Positions 28,517 to 36,371 of a stretch of 39,260 nt of DNA are shown here, one piece after another. The notes below the pieces were generated by a model. That model did no database searches and was not told where the DNA came from. It saw only the letters and a program-made list of their open reading frames with translations. A program made the position numbers and the translations under genes. The stretch comes from Steroidobacteraceae bacterium (GTDB taxonomy: Bacteria; Pseudomonadota; Gammaproteobacteria; Steroidobacterales; Steroidobacteraceae), in contig JAQSWD010000022.1 of the NCBI GenBank assembly GCA_029266835.1, positions 1 through 39,260 of the forward strand, given 5' to 3'. The number at the start of each line of letters is the position of its first letter. Position 1 is the first letter of the stretch.

Positions 28517-28788
28517 ACGACCCTGCGCTCGCGCCGAAGGAACGTGCGGCGCGGGTCGCCTGCTGGGTCACGCTGCTGCTGTCGCCGGCGCTGTATTTTC
28601 GCGCCGACCACGTGTGGCGCGAATGCGGCTATGACTGCGCGATCTTCGGCGAAGGCGCCATCGATGGCGGGGGCTGGGGCCCGGCCGCGATCGGGTGGCG
28701 GTATCTGGCGGTCATCCTGATTCTCGTGAGCGTGGCGTGGTTGGCCACGAGTCATGTCAGAGAGTGGCGACAGAAGAGAGTCTCCTAG
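28513..28788 (+). CDS. small membrane protein
   Basis: A 91-residue protein starting at an ATG that overlaps the oligopeptidase stop codon (ATGA). It has one or two membrane segments: residues about 14-30 (RVACWVTLLLSPALYF) and 63-80 (YLAVILILVSVAWLAT). A short Cys-containing loop lies between them (WRECGYDCAIFGEGAID). The coupling suggests co-expression with the peptidase. No known family is recognised. Confidence 0.65.
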   Translation: MNDPALAPKERAARVACWVTLLLSPALYFRADHVWRECGYDCAIFGEGAIDGGGWGPAAIGWRYLAVILILVSVAWLATSHVREWRQKRVS

Positions 28789-28820
28789 CGGCGAGAGGCG
28801 AAAATGCGGAGACTGCGCGG

Positions 28821-29978
28821 ATGCGCATTTTTCCCGCCCTCTGCTGCCTGGTGCTCGTCGCCAGCTTGACCGCTTGCACCACGCCGCGTCGCGCCACGCC
28901 CGACGCCGCGCCGACGGTGAAATTCGAAGCCGTGAGGTTCTCGCAACTTCCGGGATGGCGTTCCGATGATGCGCTCGCCGCATGGCCCGCCATCGTCAGC
29001 ACCTGCGGCGTGCTGGGCAGGCGCGTCGAGTGGCAGCCGTTCTGCGGCGCCGTGGTCGCGGCCAGTCCCGGTGACGCGGAATTCGTGCGTGGTTTTCTCG
29101 AGCAGCACCTGCAGCCTTACAAGGTCTTGCGCGTCACCGGGCGCAAGCGCGAGAAGACCGGGCTGGTCACCGGGTACTTCGAACCCTTGATCTTCGGGTC
29201 GCGCACCCGCGACGCGAAATACTCCACGCCGCTGTATCGCAGGCCGGACGACCTGCTCATCGTCGACCTGGCCGAGGTGATCCCCGAGCTCAAGGGCAAA
29301 CGCGTGCGCGGGCGCGTGGACGGGAACAAGGTGGTGCCCTATTACAGCCGCGCGGCATCACGCGTGGCGCCCGGCCTCGCCGGCCACGAGATCGTGTGGA
29401 TAGACAATGCGCTGGATGCATTCCTGCTCGAGGTGCAGGGCTCGGGGCGCGTGCAGCTCGACACGGGCGAGACCATTCGCCTGCAGTACGCGGACCAGAA
29501 CGGCCACCCATATCGTTCCATCGGCCGCTACCTGGCCGATCAGGGCGTCATGACCATCGACCAGGTGAACATGCCCGCCATCCGCAACTGGTTGGCCGCG
29601 AACCCGCAGCGAGTGAATGAAGTGCTCGACAGCAATCCCAGCGTGGTGTTCTTCGACGAGTCACCGCTCACGGATCCGTCCATCGGGCCACGCGGCGCGC
29701 AGGGCTTACCGCTCACCGCGGGACGCTCGATTGCCATCGACCCGAAATTCCTGCCGTTGGGTGCACCGATGTTCCTGTCGACCACGCAGCCAGGCGCCGG
29801 CGAGTTGCCGTTGCAGCGGCTGGTCGTCGCGCAGGACACGGGCGGTGCGATCCGCGGCCCCATACGCGCCGACTTCTTCTTCGGCTTCGGTAGTGAGGCC
29901 GGCGCGCAGGCGGGCATGATGAAACATGACGGCGAGATGTGGGTGTTGTGGCCCAGGGGCATCGCGCCACCGAAGTAG
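28821..29978 (+). CDS. mltA: membrane-bound lytic murein transglycosylase A
   Basis: A 385-residue outer-membrane lipoprotein that cleaves the MurNAc-GlcNAc bond of peptidoglycan with formation of 1,6-anhydro ends. The signal peptide ends in a lipobox (ASLTAC, Cys about residue 17). The MltA domain is clear: TGLVTGYFEPLIFGSR, TPLYRRPDDLLIVDL, HEIVWIDNALDAFLLEVQGS, QYADQNGHPYRSIGRYLAD. The C-terminal 3D domain holds LVVAQDTGGAIRGPIRADFF with the catalytic Asp (DTGGAI) and FGFGSEAGAQAG. Length and domain order fit the family. It follows the small membrane gene by 32 nt and is probably in the same transcript. Confidence 0.95.
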   Translation: MRIFPALCCLVLVASLTACTTPRRATPDAAPTVKFEAVRFSQLPGWRSDDALAAWPAIVSTCGVLGRRVEWQPFCGAVVAASPGDAEFVRGFLEQHLQPYKVLRVTGRKREKTGLVTGYFEPLIFGSRTRDAKYSTPLYRRPDDLLIVDLAEVIPELKGKRVRGRVDGNKVVPYYSRAASRVAPGLAGHEIVWIDNALDAFLLEVQGSGRVQLDTGETIRLQYADQNGHPYRSIGRYLADQGVMTIDQVNMPAIRNWLAANPQRVNEVLDSNPSVVFFDESPLTDPSIGPRGAQGLPLTAGRSIAIDPKFLPLGAPMFLSTTQPGAGELPLQRLVVAQDTGGAIRGPIRADFFFGFGSEAGAQAGMMKHDGEMWVLWPRGIAPPK

Positions 29979-30020
29979 GCGTCGGCCTTTCAATGGCGAC
30001 CCCGCGTCGCCGCCGCCAGA

Positions 30021-30554
30021 TCAATCCACCGCCTTCACCCACCCGCCGCAGCGCGCGGTCCTGTTCCACTCGCCGCGGATCTTGTCCACGCGGTAGATGG
30101 CGCCGGATTCTCCGTTCAGGTCGGCCGCCAGCCAGGCATGTTGCTGGTCGGCGCCGAACACCACGCGCGACAGCTTGAGATAGCGGAACTTCGGGAACTG
30201 CTTGTGGCCGAGGTTGAGGCCGACCACTCTTGCCGTGGGCTTGTCGAATTCCAACGGCTCCATGTTCAGAAAGGTGATCTGCTTGACCAGCGCCAGGCCC
30301 TCCTCACGCGAGAGCCCGCAGAACTGCTCGCGATCGGGGTCGGAGATCGACGCCGCGATGTTCTTGCGGGCCGAGAACTCCGACTCGAAGTACAGGTAGT
30401 CGTAGGGCTTGCTCGATTCGCCAGCGAGGATCCTCGCGATGGCCTGGACCACCGCCAGTTCCTCGGTGATGGCCCCGGCGCCCGGGCGAGCGACACCGGC
30501 CACCAGCATCAGGACGGCGAACGAACTAACAAGACGAAGTGTTGTTGCTTTCAT
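30021..30554 (-). CDS. secreted hypothetical protein
   Basis: A 177-residue protein with an N-terminal signal peptide (LRLVSSFAVLMLVAGVARPG, probable cleavage after GAGA) and a mature domain of mixed helix and strand. Two features stand out: FCGLSREEGLALVKQITF and LKLSRVVFGADQQHAWLAAD. The last part (GAIYRVDKIRGEWNRTARCG) pairs a second Cys with the first, so a disulphide is plausible. It converges on mltA with 42 nt between the stop codons. No family is recognised. Confidence 0.7.
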   Translation of the reverse strand: MKATTLRLVSSFAVLMLVAGVARPGAGAITEELAVVQAIARILAGESSKPYDYLYFESEFSARKNIAASISDPDREQFCGLSREEGLALVKQITFLNMEPLEFDKPTARVVGLNLGHKQFPKFRYLKLSRVVFGADQQHAWLAADLNGESGAIYRVDKIRGEWNRTARCGGWVKAVD

Positions 30555-30675
30555 GGCCGCGAAAAATACTCAGCCCGGACTGCATGCGCCAGTTCACTTC
30601 GACGGTTTGCGAACTGCGTCGGCCGCGCACTTTTTTCAGGCTGAATTTTTCTCATGTCACCAGTTCGGTGCGCGG

Positions 30676-31479
30676 TTATGCAGCCTCGACGTAGTGTGAT
30701 TTCTTGTGCAGGAACTCCAGCACGCGCGCGCGGCTTTCGATGTAGCCCGCGTCGGCAATGAGCTCGAGACGGTTTCGCGGCCGTGACAGGGGCACGGAAT
30801 GCAGCTCGCCGATGTGAGCGGCCGGGCCATTGGTCATCATGACGATGCGGTCCGAGAGCAGCACGGCCTCGTCCACGTCATGCGTGATCATGAGCACGGT
30901 GTTGCCGAGCTCGGCGTGGATCTTCATCACCTCTTCCTGCAGGTGAGCGCGCGTGAGTGCGTCCAGCGCGCCGAATGGCTCGTCGAGCAGCAGCACCTTG
31001 GGGCTCATGGACAGCGCCCTTGCAATGCCCACGCGCTGCTTCATGCCGCCCGAGATTTCTCCCGGGCGTTTCTTCATGGCGTGCGTCATGTGCACGAGCT
31101 CGAGATTGCGCAATGTCCATTCATGCCGCTCGGCCTTGCTCTTGCTGCCCGAGAACACCTTGTCCACGGCCAGGCGCACGTTGTCGTACACCGTGAGCCA
31201 GGGCAGCAGCGAGTGGTTCTGGAACACCACGGCCCGGTCGGGCCCCGGCTGATGCACCTCGCGGCCCTCCAGGAACACGTAGCCCTGCGTGGCGTCCGTG
31301 AGGCCCGCCACGATGTTCAGCAACGTGGATTTCCCGCACCCGGAGTGTCCGATAATGGCGATGTATTCGCCGCAGGCCACGTCGAGGCTGACGTCGCGCA
31401 GCACTTCGCTCTTCGTCGCGCCCGAGCCGAATGTCTTGCAGACGTGCTCGATGCGCAGGTACTCGTCAGGTCTGTTCAT
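30676..31479 (-). CDS. nrtD: nitrate/sulfonate-type ABC transporter ATP-binding protein
   Basis: A 267-residue ATPase of the NitT/TauT group, closest in layout to NrtD/NasD of nitrate importers. Walker A GHSGCGKSTLLNIVAGL (residue ~42), Q-loop VVFQNHSLLPWLTVYDNV, signature ISGGMKQRVGIARALSM, Walker B VLLLDEPFGALDALTR and the H-loop MITHDVDEAVLL are all intact. The ATG at 31479 overlaps the permease stop codon (ATGA). It is the last gene of a three-gene transporter operon read from a sigma-54 promoter. The NrtD symbol is by operon analogy; specificity is set by the binding protein. Confidence 0.88.
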   Translation of the reverse strand: MNRPDEYLRIEHVCKTFGSGATKSEVLRDVSLDVACGEYIAIIGHSGCGKSTLLNIVAGLTDATQGYVFLEGREVHQPGPDRAVVFQNHSLLPWLTVYDNVRLAVDKVFSGSKSKAERHEWTLRNLELVHMTHAMKKRPGEISGGMKQRVGIARALSMSPKVLLLDEPFGALDALTRAHLQEEVMKIHAELGNTVLMITHDVDEAVLLSDRIVMMTNGPAAHIGELHSVPLSRPRNRLELIADAGYIESRARVLEFLHKKSHYVEAA

Positions 31480-32291
31480 ACGCTCACTGTTCCCCGGCCC
31501 ACGAGCTTGCCCGTGAACGCAACCAGTCTGTCCAGCATGAATCCGATGATGCCCACGTAGACCAGCGCGAGGATGATGTCGCTGATCAACGAACTGTTCC
31601 ACGCATCCCAGATGAAGAAGCCGATACCCACGCCACCGATCAGCATCTCCGCGGCCACGATCGCCAGCCACGAGAGGCCGATGCCGATGCGCAACCCCGT
31701 GAAGATGTACGGCGCCGCTGCCGGCAACATGATGTGCGAGAAGAACTCCGCGCCGTTCAGCCGGAGCACGCGCGAAACGTTCCGGTAGTCCTGCGGAATG
31801 TTGCGCACGCCCACCGCCGTGTTGATGATGATGGGCCAGATGGCGGTGATGAAGATCACGAAGATCGCCGACGGCTGACCGTCACGAAACGCCGCCAGCG
31901 ACAGCGGCAGCCATGCCAGCGGCGGAATCGTGCGCAACACCTGGAACAACGGATCCAGCGCGCGCATCGCCCACTTGCTGCTGCCGATGAGCACGCCCAG
32001 CGCGATGCCGCCGACGGCCGCGAACGCATACCCCAGACCCACTCGTTTCAGCGACGCCAGCAGGTGCCAGAACAATCCCTTGTCGATGCCGCCGTTGTCA
32101 TATAGCGGGTTCGCGATCAGTTCCCAGGTGTCCGAGACAACCTTGCTGGGCGGCGGCAGCGTGGCGCCAGGCCGCGAGCACAGGAGCTCCCAGAACACCA
32201 CCAGCAGCGCCAGCATGATCACCGGCGGCAACACGACGCTGGCCACGTGCGCGGCGCGCGCACGTAGTTTGACCCAGCGCGGGTCGGCCAC
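31476..32291 (-). CDS. nrtB: nitrate-type ABC transporter permease
   Basis: A 271-residue inner-membrane permease of the NitT/TauT type with about six membrane segments (VVLPPVIMLALLVVFWELL first). It carries the family's EAA-type loop (RLNGAEFFSHIMLPAAAPYI) that docks on the ATPase. The start is uncertain: GTG at 32291, 17 nt after the binding-protein stop, gives the expected N-terminus but has no clear Shine-Dalgarno; coupling to upstream translation is likely. With the flanking binding protein and ATPase it forms a full importer. Confidence 0.87.
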   Translation of the reverse strand: MADPRWVKLRARAAHVASVVLPPVIMLALLVVFWELLCSRPGATLPPPSKVVSDTWELIANPLYDNGGIDKGLFWHLLASLKRVGLGYAFAAVGGIALGVLIGSSKWAMRALDPLFQVLRTIPPLAWLPLSLAAFRDGQPSAIFVIFITAIWPIIINTAVGVRNIPQDYRNVSRVLRLNGAEFFSHIMLPAAAPYIFTGLRIGIGLSWLAIVAAEMLIGGVGIGFFIWDAWNSSLISDIILALVYVGIIGFMLDRLVAFTGKLVGRGTVSV

Positions 32292-32308
32292 CGCCGCGGG
32301 CGGGGCGT

Positions 32309-33592
32309 TCAGACCCGCTTGATCACGAGGCTGGCCAGGTACGCGCCCGGGTTCGCCGGATCGAACGTTTTGCCATCGAAGAATTTTTCGACGCCACGTG
32401 ACGTCGTCTTCGGTATCTGCGCGTCCGGCACCTTCAGGGCCTTCGCTGCCGAGCGCCACAGGTCCTCGCGATTCACTTTCGCGATCAGCGCCTTGAAATC
32501 TTCCTTGCCCGTGAACTTGCCCCATCTGACATTCTCCGTGAGGAACCACAGTTCGTGGCTCTGGTATGGATACGATGCGTTGTCGCGCCAGAACTTCATC
32601 AGGTGCGGACTGTTGTCGACGACACGGCCAGTGCCGTAGTCGAACTGGCCTTGCAGGCGCTTGATGATGTCGGCCTCGGGCACGTTGAACCATGCGCGCT
32701 TCGACACGATCTGCGCGAGCTCCGCGCGATTCTCGAGCTTGTCGCACCACATCTGCGCTTCCTGCACGGCCATGAGCAGGGCCATCGTGGCCTTGGGGTT
32801 CTTGTCCACCCAGTCGGCGCGCATGGCGAAGGATTTCTCCGGATGCTTGTTCCAGAGCTCGCCGGTGGTGAGCGCGGTGTAGCCTATCTTCTGGTTCTTC
32901 AGCTGTTCGTTCCACGGCTCGCCCACGCAGAAACAATCCATGGTGCCCACTTTCATGTTGGCCACCATCTGCGCCGGCGGTATCACGATGGTCTCGATGT
33001 CCTTGTCCGGGTCGATGCCGCCCGCCGCCATCCAGTAGCGGATCCACAAGTCATGCGTGCCGCCCGGGAAAGTCATGGCCGCCTTGATGGCGTTACCGGC
33101 GGCCTTCTTCTTCTCGAGCGCGGCCTTGAATGGTTTGGCGTCGAGCCCGACCTTGAGATCCGCGTACTCGGCGCCCACCGAAATGCATTGGCTGTCGAGG
33201 TTCAGCCGCGCGAGGATGTACATGGGCGTGGGCACGTTGTTCTGCGTGACCTTGCCCGTGCTGATGAGATAGGGCATGGGCGTGAGGATGTGCGCGCCGT
33301 CGATGCCATTGCCGCCGCTGCCCAGCACCAGGTTGTCGCGCGTGGTGCCCCACGAAGCCTGCTTGACCACCTGCACATCGGGCATGCCGTGTTTGGCGTA
33401 GAAGCCCTTTTCCTTGGCGATGATCAGCGGCGCCGCGTCCGTCAACGCGATGAAGCCGAGCACGGCCTTCGTGGTTTCAGGTGTCGTGGTTGCCGCGAAA
33501 AGTGGTTTGGCCAGCAGCGCACCCAAACCACCCGCGGCCGCCGCGTTGATGAGTTGCCTGCGCGTGATATTGCCCGGACGTTGACCCTTCAT
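32309..33592 (-). CDS. nrtA: nitrate-type ABC transporter substrate-binding protein, Tat-exported
   Basis: A 427-residue periplasmic binding protein of the NrtA/CmpA type. The N-terminus has a twin-arginine signal (ITRRQLINAAAAGGLGALLA). The mature protein shows LGFIALTDAAPLIIAKEKGF, GTTRDNLVLGSGGNGIDGAH, GGTHDLWIRYWMAAGGIDPD, MKVGTMDCFCVGEPWNEQLK and WFLTENVRWGKF, all characteristic of the nitrate/bicarbonate branch (usual length 400-450). The ATG at 33592 is preferred to one at 33634 because GGGAG stands upstream and the twin-arginine signal then has a normal N-region. It is the first gene of the operon. No nitrate reductase genes lie in the window, so nitrate as substrate is inference from family. 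Confidence 0.9.
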   Translation of the reverse strand: MKGQRPGNITRRQLINAAAAGGLGALLAKPLFAATTTPETTKAVLGFIALTDAAPLIIAKEKGFYAKHGMPDVQVVKQASWGTTRDNLVLGSGGNGIDGAHILTPMPYLISTGKVTQNNVPTPMYILARLNLDSQCISVGAEYADLKVGLDAKPFKAALEKKKAAGNAIKAAMTFPGGTHDLWIRYWMAAGGIDPDKDIETIVIPPAQMVANMKVGTMDCFCVGEPWNEQLKNQKIGYTALTTGELWNKHPEKSFAMRADWVDKNPKATMALLMAVQEAQMWCDKLENRAELAQIVSKRAWFNVPEADIIKRLQGQFDYGTGRVVDNSPHLMKFWRDNASYPYQSHELWFLTENVRWGKFTGKEDFKALIAKVNREDLWRSAAKALKVPDAQIPKTTSRGVEKFFDGKTFDPANPGAYLASLVIKRV

Positions 33593-33629
33593 CGTGTTCT
33601 TGCTCCCAGTGTCGTTCTGAACACGAGAA

Positions 33630-33645
33630 AGCAAGCGCTGTGCCA
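33630..33645 (-). promoter_or_regulatory. sigma-54 (-24/-12) promoter of the nitrate transporter operon
   Basis: On the minus strand TGGCAC (33645-33640), five bases, then TTGCT (33634-33630) match the sigma-54 consensus TGGCAC-N5-TTGCW at every fixed position, with the required 10 nt between the GG and GC pairs. Transcription would start near 33619, with a leader of about 27 nt before the binding-protein ATG. Sigma-54 control is the rule for nitrogen-scavenging transporters activated by NtrC. A GCACCAA half-site near 33694 is the only upstream NtrC-like trace I see. Confidence 0.78.
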
Positions 33646-33824
33646 GCGTTCATTTCCGACGAAACTGCGAATCCGGCGCGGTTTTGGCGCTCTCGCGCAC
33701 CAACGTCGAGCTACCCCCTCCGGGGGTCTTCACCAAATGGGAACATTGCGGATTCGCCGACAAAGGGGCCGCGCCCCAGTTCGGAGCGGACCCCCACCGC
33801 GATTGCCTGCAAACGGGCCCGCGG

Positions 33825-34244
33825 TCAGGCGCTGGCGGAACGCCTCGCGCGTGCGAGATCCGGCTTGGTCTCGGTGATCGCGCCGCGCGTGCAGACGAGT
33901 TCGGCGCGCAGCAGCGTGGCGACATTGCGCTCCACCCAGCGGCCAAACAACCCCGCGAGCCGCGCCAGTGAACGGCCCAGCGGCGTCAGGCGATATTCCA
34001 CGCGCGGCGGAATTTCCGGATAACTCTTGCGGCTGACCAGCGCGTAATTTTCGAGCTTGCGCAGGGTCTGGATGAGCATTTTCTCGGAGACGCCATCGAC
34101 GCAACGGCGCAGCTCGGCCGTGCGCATGGGCCCGTCGGCGAGCGCGGCGACCACGAGCAGCGTCCATTTCTCCGCGAGCACGGCCATGACGCGGCGCGAT
34201 GGGCAGGCGGAGCTGTACACATCGGGAGTGGGATTTTTTGGCAT
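33825..34244 (-). CDS. HxlR-family winged-helix transcriptional regulator
   Basis: A 139-residue regulator. The HxlR domain runs from about residue 14 to 110: CPSRRVMAVLAEKWTLLVVA (the conserved Cys-Pro and 'KWtLLIl' start), GPMRTAELRRCVDGVSEKML (recognition helix region), TLRKLENYALVSRKSYPEIP and VEYRLTPLGRSLARL. Family members often sense reactive electrophiles, disulphide stress or phenolics through this Cys. The ATG at 34244 opens the conserved domain; an upstream codon at 34307 would cover the operators. It is divergent from a glutathione S-transferase gene, with two matching palindromes between them. Confidence 0.9.
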   Translation of the reverse strand: MPKNPTPDVYSSACPSRRVMAVLAEKWTLLVVAALADGPMRTAELRRCVDGVSEKMLIQTLRKLENYALVSRKSYPEIPPRVEYRLTPLGRSLARLAGLFGRWVERNVATLLRAELVCTRGAITETKPDLARARRSASA

Positions 34245-34279
34245 GGCGGCAAAATACCATGACACGGGTGTTCCGGGAG

Positions 34280-34303
34280 GGTACTTACCTCCGGGTAAGT
34301 ACC
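34280..34303. promoter_or_regulatory. palindromic operator 1 (HxlR/GST intergenic)
   Basis: Perfect 10-bp arms GGTACTTACC (34280-34289) and GGTAAGTACC (34294-34303) with a 4-nt centre. A second, slightly weaker copy lies 42 bp away, centre to centre. It sits 36 nt before the HxlR start codon, so it is well placed for autoregulation. Confidence 0.75.
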
Positions 34304-34324
34304 CCATGCTTGCAACCCACGGTC

Positions 34325-34342
34325 ACTTACCCTGAGGTAAGT
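34325..34342. promoter_or_regulatory. palindromic operator 2 (HxlR/GST intergenic)
   Basis: Arms ACTTACC (34325-34331) and GGTAAGT (34336-34342) with a 4-nt centre repeat the core of operator 1. The 42-bp centre spacing equals four helical turns, which puts both sites on the same DNA face. It lies 64 nt before the glutathione S-transferase start. Confidence 0.72.
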
Positions 34343-34405
34343 ACTTGTCTGGCGGAGAGTGCGTCGCCAGAATTCCGGCCCGACACCTAACCGATGGAGT
34401 TCCGC

Positions 34406-35023
34406 ATGCAACTGTATTTCTCGCCCGGCGCCTGCTCGCTTGCCTCGCACATCACCGCTCTCGAAGCCGGGATTCCCGTCAAGCTCGAGCGTGCGGATAC
34501 CAAGACCAAGAAACTGGTCGATGGCTCCGACTATTACGCGGTGAACTCCAAGGGCGCCGTGCCCGCGCTCAAGCTCGATGACGGCCAGGTGCTCACCGAA
34601 GGCGTGGCCATCATGCAGTTCCTCGCCGACAAGAAGCCCGAGTCGAAGCTCGCGCCCGCCGCCGGCTCGCTCGAACGTTATCGCCTGCAGGAATGGCTCA
34701 ACTACATCACCAGCGAAGTCCACAAGACCTACTCGCCGCTGTGGAATCCGAACGCCGACCCGAAGGTGAAGGAATATGCGCTCGCCAACCTCGAAAAGAA
34801 GCTCGACTGGGTCAACGGCCAGCTCGTCGGCAAGAAGTACCTGCTCGGTGACAACTTCACGATCGCAGATGCATACCTGTACACCGTGACCAACTGGAGC
34901 TTCTTCCTGGGCATGAACCTCGACAAGTGGCCCGCGCTCAAGGAGTTCCACGCGCGCGTCGCCGCTCGTCCGAAAGTGCAGGAAGCGCTGGAGGCCGAAG
35001 GCCTGAACAAGAAGGCTGCGTAA
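34406..35023 (+). CDS. beta-class-like glutathione S-transferase
   Basis: A 205-residue cytosolic GST, which conjugates glutathione to electrophiles. The N-terminal thioredoxin-like domain starts MQLYFSPGACSLASHITALE, with the Ser/Cys pair at positions 6-11 typical of bacterial beta-class enzymes. It contains the cis-Pro loop AVNSKGAVPALKLDDGQVL and the glutathione-binding Glu-Gly in LTEGVAIMQFLADK. The C-terminal helical domain has the N-capping region YLLGDNFTIADAYLYTVTNW. The start at 34406 has GGAG 8 nt upstream; an in-frame ATG at 34394 is less likely. It is divergent from the HxlR regulator and probably controlled by it. Confidence 0.93.
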   Translation: MQLYFSPGACSLASHITALEAGIPVKLERADTKTKKLVDGSDYYAVNSKGAVPALKLDDGQVLTEGVAIMQFLADKKPESKLAPAAGSLERYRLQEWLNYITSEVHKTYSPLWNPNADPKVKEYALANLEKKLDWVNGQLVGKKYLLGDNFTIADAYLYTVTNWSFFLGMNLDKWPALKEFHARVAARPKVQEALEAEGLNKKAA

Positions 35024-35040
35024 AGCATCCACTGGATGAC

Positions 35041-35079
35041 AAGGAGCCGCAACTCGGCGAGATGCGGCCTCCTTATTTT
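35041..35079 (+). terminator. probable rho-independent terminator after the GST gene
   Basis: AAGGAGCCGCA (35041-35051) pairs with TGCGGCCTCCTT (35063-35074) with one bulged base, followed by TATTTT. It starts 17 nt after the glutathione S-transferase stop codon. Confidence 0.65.
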
Positions 35080-35250
35080 CAGCAACCGAATTGATTGCCT
35101 GCTTTGCTCATCGTCTATCGCCTGAACGTAGCATGCCGATTAGCCTGCCAAACTCCGCTCTCAAGGTAGATCAGTACATCAGTTCGAGGTAGCCGGAATC
35201 CCCGAAGTAGTTGTAGTGACTGTCCACCGCACAGAAATGCCAAGCGATGG

Positions 35251-35570
35251 TCAACTCTCGGCTTTTCGCCTCCAGCCAAACAGCGCGAGGGCAAGCGCGA
35301 GAAACTGTAGCAATGGCACAAGCAGATCGCGAATCAAGTAAGGCCCGACCCTGCCCAACTGCGTCCCGCAAGTAGTTGTAATGTGCTCGGCCCGACGCGC
35401 GTCGTCGTACCGACAAGCGTTTTTTCCAACGCCTTCGCGTGGTTAGAGCTGTCCTTGTCCTTGGAAGCGGTGCCGGCAAGAGTTGATCCCCCCGATGTGC
35501 GTTTTCGCTTATCGAAGGACCCAAAGGGAAAGGCAATACAAGCAGCGCCGAGCGCTGAACATCTCGAGAA
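35251..35570 (-). pseudogene. eroded gene after the orphan Rhs tip, with a membrane segment
   Basis: The 550 bp between the GST gene and the displaced Rhs tip hold no intact gene. On the minus strand a protein-like frame opens with MFSA just after the tip's stop (ATG near 35562). It continues in a second frame (GAACIAFPFGSFDKRKRTSG, then ASKDKDSSNHAKALEKTLVG) and in a third ends with a clear membrane helix (GPYLIRDLLVPLLQFLALAL then ALFGWRRKAES, stop at 35251-35253). Stop codons and frame changes break it. The position right after a toxin tip fits a decayed immunity gene. The reconstruction from three frames is my inference. Confidence 0.4.
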
Positions 35571-35573
35571 CGA

Positions 35574-36254
35574 CTACCAAATTCCGTCAAGTGCCTTTTG
35601 CGCGAGATAGCCGTCCTCCGAGTCGGGTGAGCTCCTCGCTACCACACGATTCAGAAATTCCCTCCACGGGTCACCTCTAAGAGAGCCTCGAGTTGTTTCC
35701 GCCCCTGTGTAGTCCACGTAAACGCCGATGCGACCATGCTTCTTGCGGTAGTTGAGAAGCTCTTGCATCAACTTGTCGCAAGTTTCAATGCAACCGGACG
35801 TATACCCTTTGCGCGAGTTATGAATGTAGAAATTGTCGCGCCTTCCTGGCGTGTCGGGCTCAAGTCTCGCGCGCCAACTACCCCAAATGCCTGGGATGTA
35901 CTGCAAGCGGCCTCCGTCTGGCCCCACGGTTGGAATCTGTTGGATTCCTGTGTCTTCAAGAAGCTTGCCACCACTCACCGATGCAACCCTGTTGGGATCC
36001 TTCCTGAGATTGATTGTGTAGCTGCCCTCTGGCACCGGACCTTTGCCGGGCTTGTTTTGATCTCTGGGGAGCTGATATCCAGATGCTCCTGACCTTGCCC
36101 AGCACGAGATACCCGGCGAACTGCGGTGCGGGTAGTCGCCTCCGAACCAAGTAAGGCGCTCGCCGTTGTACTGAATCCAGTCGAGACCAAAGGGGTCGGC
36201 GAGATGGATTGGAGAACCTAGAACATACGCATAGGTGTTTGGCCCGGCGAGCAA
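35574..36254 (-). CDS. orphan (displaced) Rhs C-terminal tip, L,D-transpeptidase-like toxin domain
   Basis: This frame carries a piece of Rhs core ([20 protein letters not shown], then [18 protein letters not shown], then a DPFGLDW junction) followed by a ~180-residue tip. The core part is readable upstream to 36371, where it meets the TAG of the preceding gene, with no proper start codon; only a TTG at 36254 exists. The tip shares its class with the main rhs tip: [32 protein letters not shown] and the catalytic-looking [20 protein letters not shown] with His...Ser-Gly-Cys. This is the layout of displaced rhs tips that can be swapped into the main gene by recombination. Without a start it is probably silent. 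Confidence 0.75.
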   Translation of the reverse strand: MLAGPNTYAYVLGSPIHLADPFGLDWIQYNGERLTWFGGDYPHRSSPGISCWARSGASGYQLPRDQNKPGKGPVPEGSYTINLRKDPNRVASVSGGKLLEDTGIQQIPTVGPDGGRLQYIPGIWGSWRARLEPDTPGRRDNFYIHNSRKGYTSGCIETCDKLMQELLNYRKKHGRIGVYVDYTGAETTRGSLRGDPWREFLNRVVARSSPDSEDGYLAQKALDGIW

Positions 36255-36371
36255 ACCGATCGGATCACTCCCTGCATATCGGCCAGTGTCCGGATCAAGG
36301 CTCCGATAGTAGTTGTAATGCAGCGCCTGCAGGCTGCCGTCGTTGACGAATGCGCTGCAGAAGGCGTTTCT

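Noticed and set aside
33715-33730. Small GC hairpin (ACCCCC / GGGGGT) upstream of the nitrate operon as a terminator
   Set aside because: The stem is only 6 bp and no T-run follows in either direction.
32555-33877. A 440-codon plus-strand frame opposite the nitrate-binding protein
   Set aside because: It runs antisense across a complete NrtA-type gene, the sigma-54 promoter and the HxlR gene; no protein features.
35171-35590. A 139-codon minus-strand frame after the orphan tip as an intact gene
   Set aside because: The start is TTG inside the tip, the composition is shadow-like, and the better protein signal in this stretch lies in other frames; treated as eroded sequence instead.
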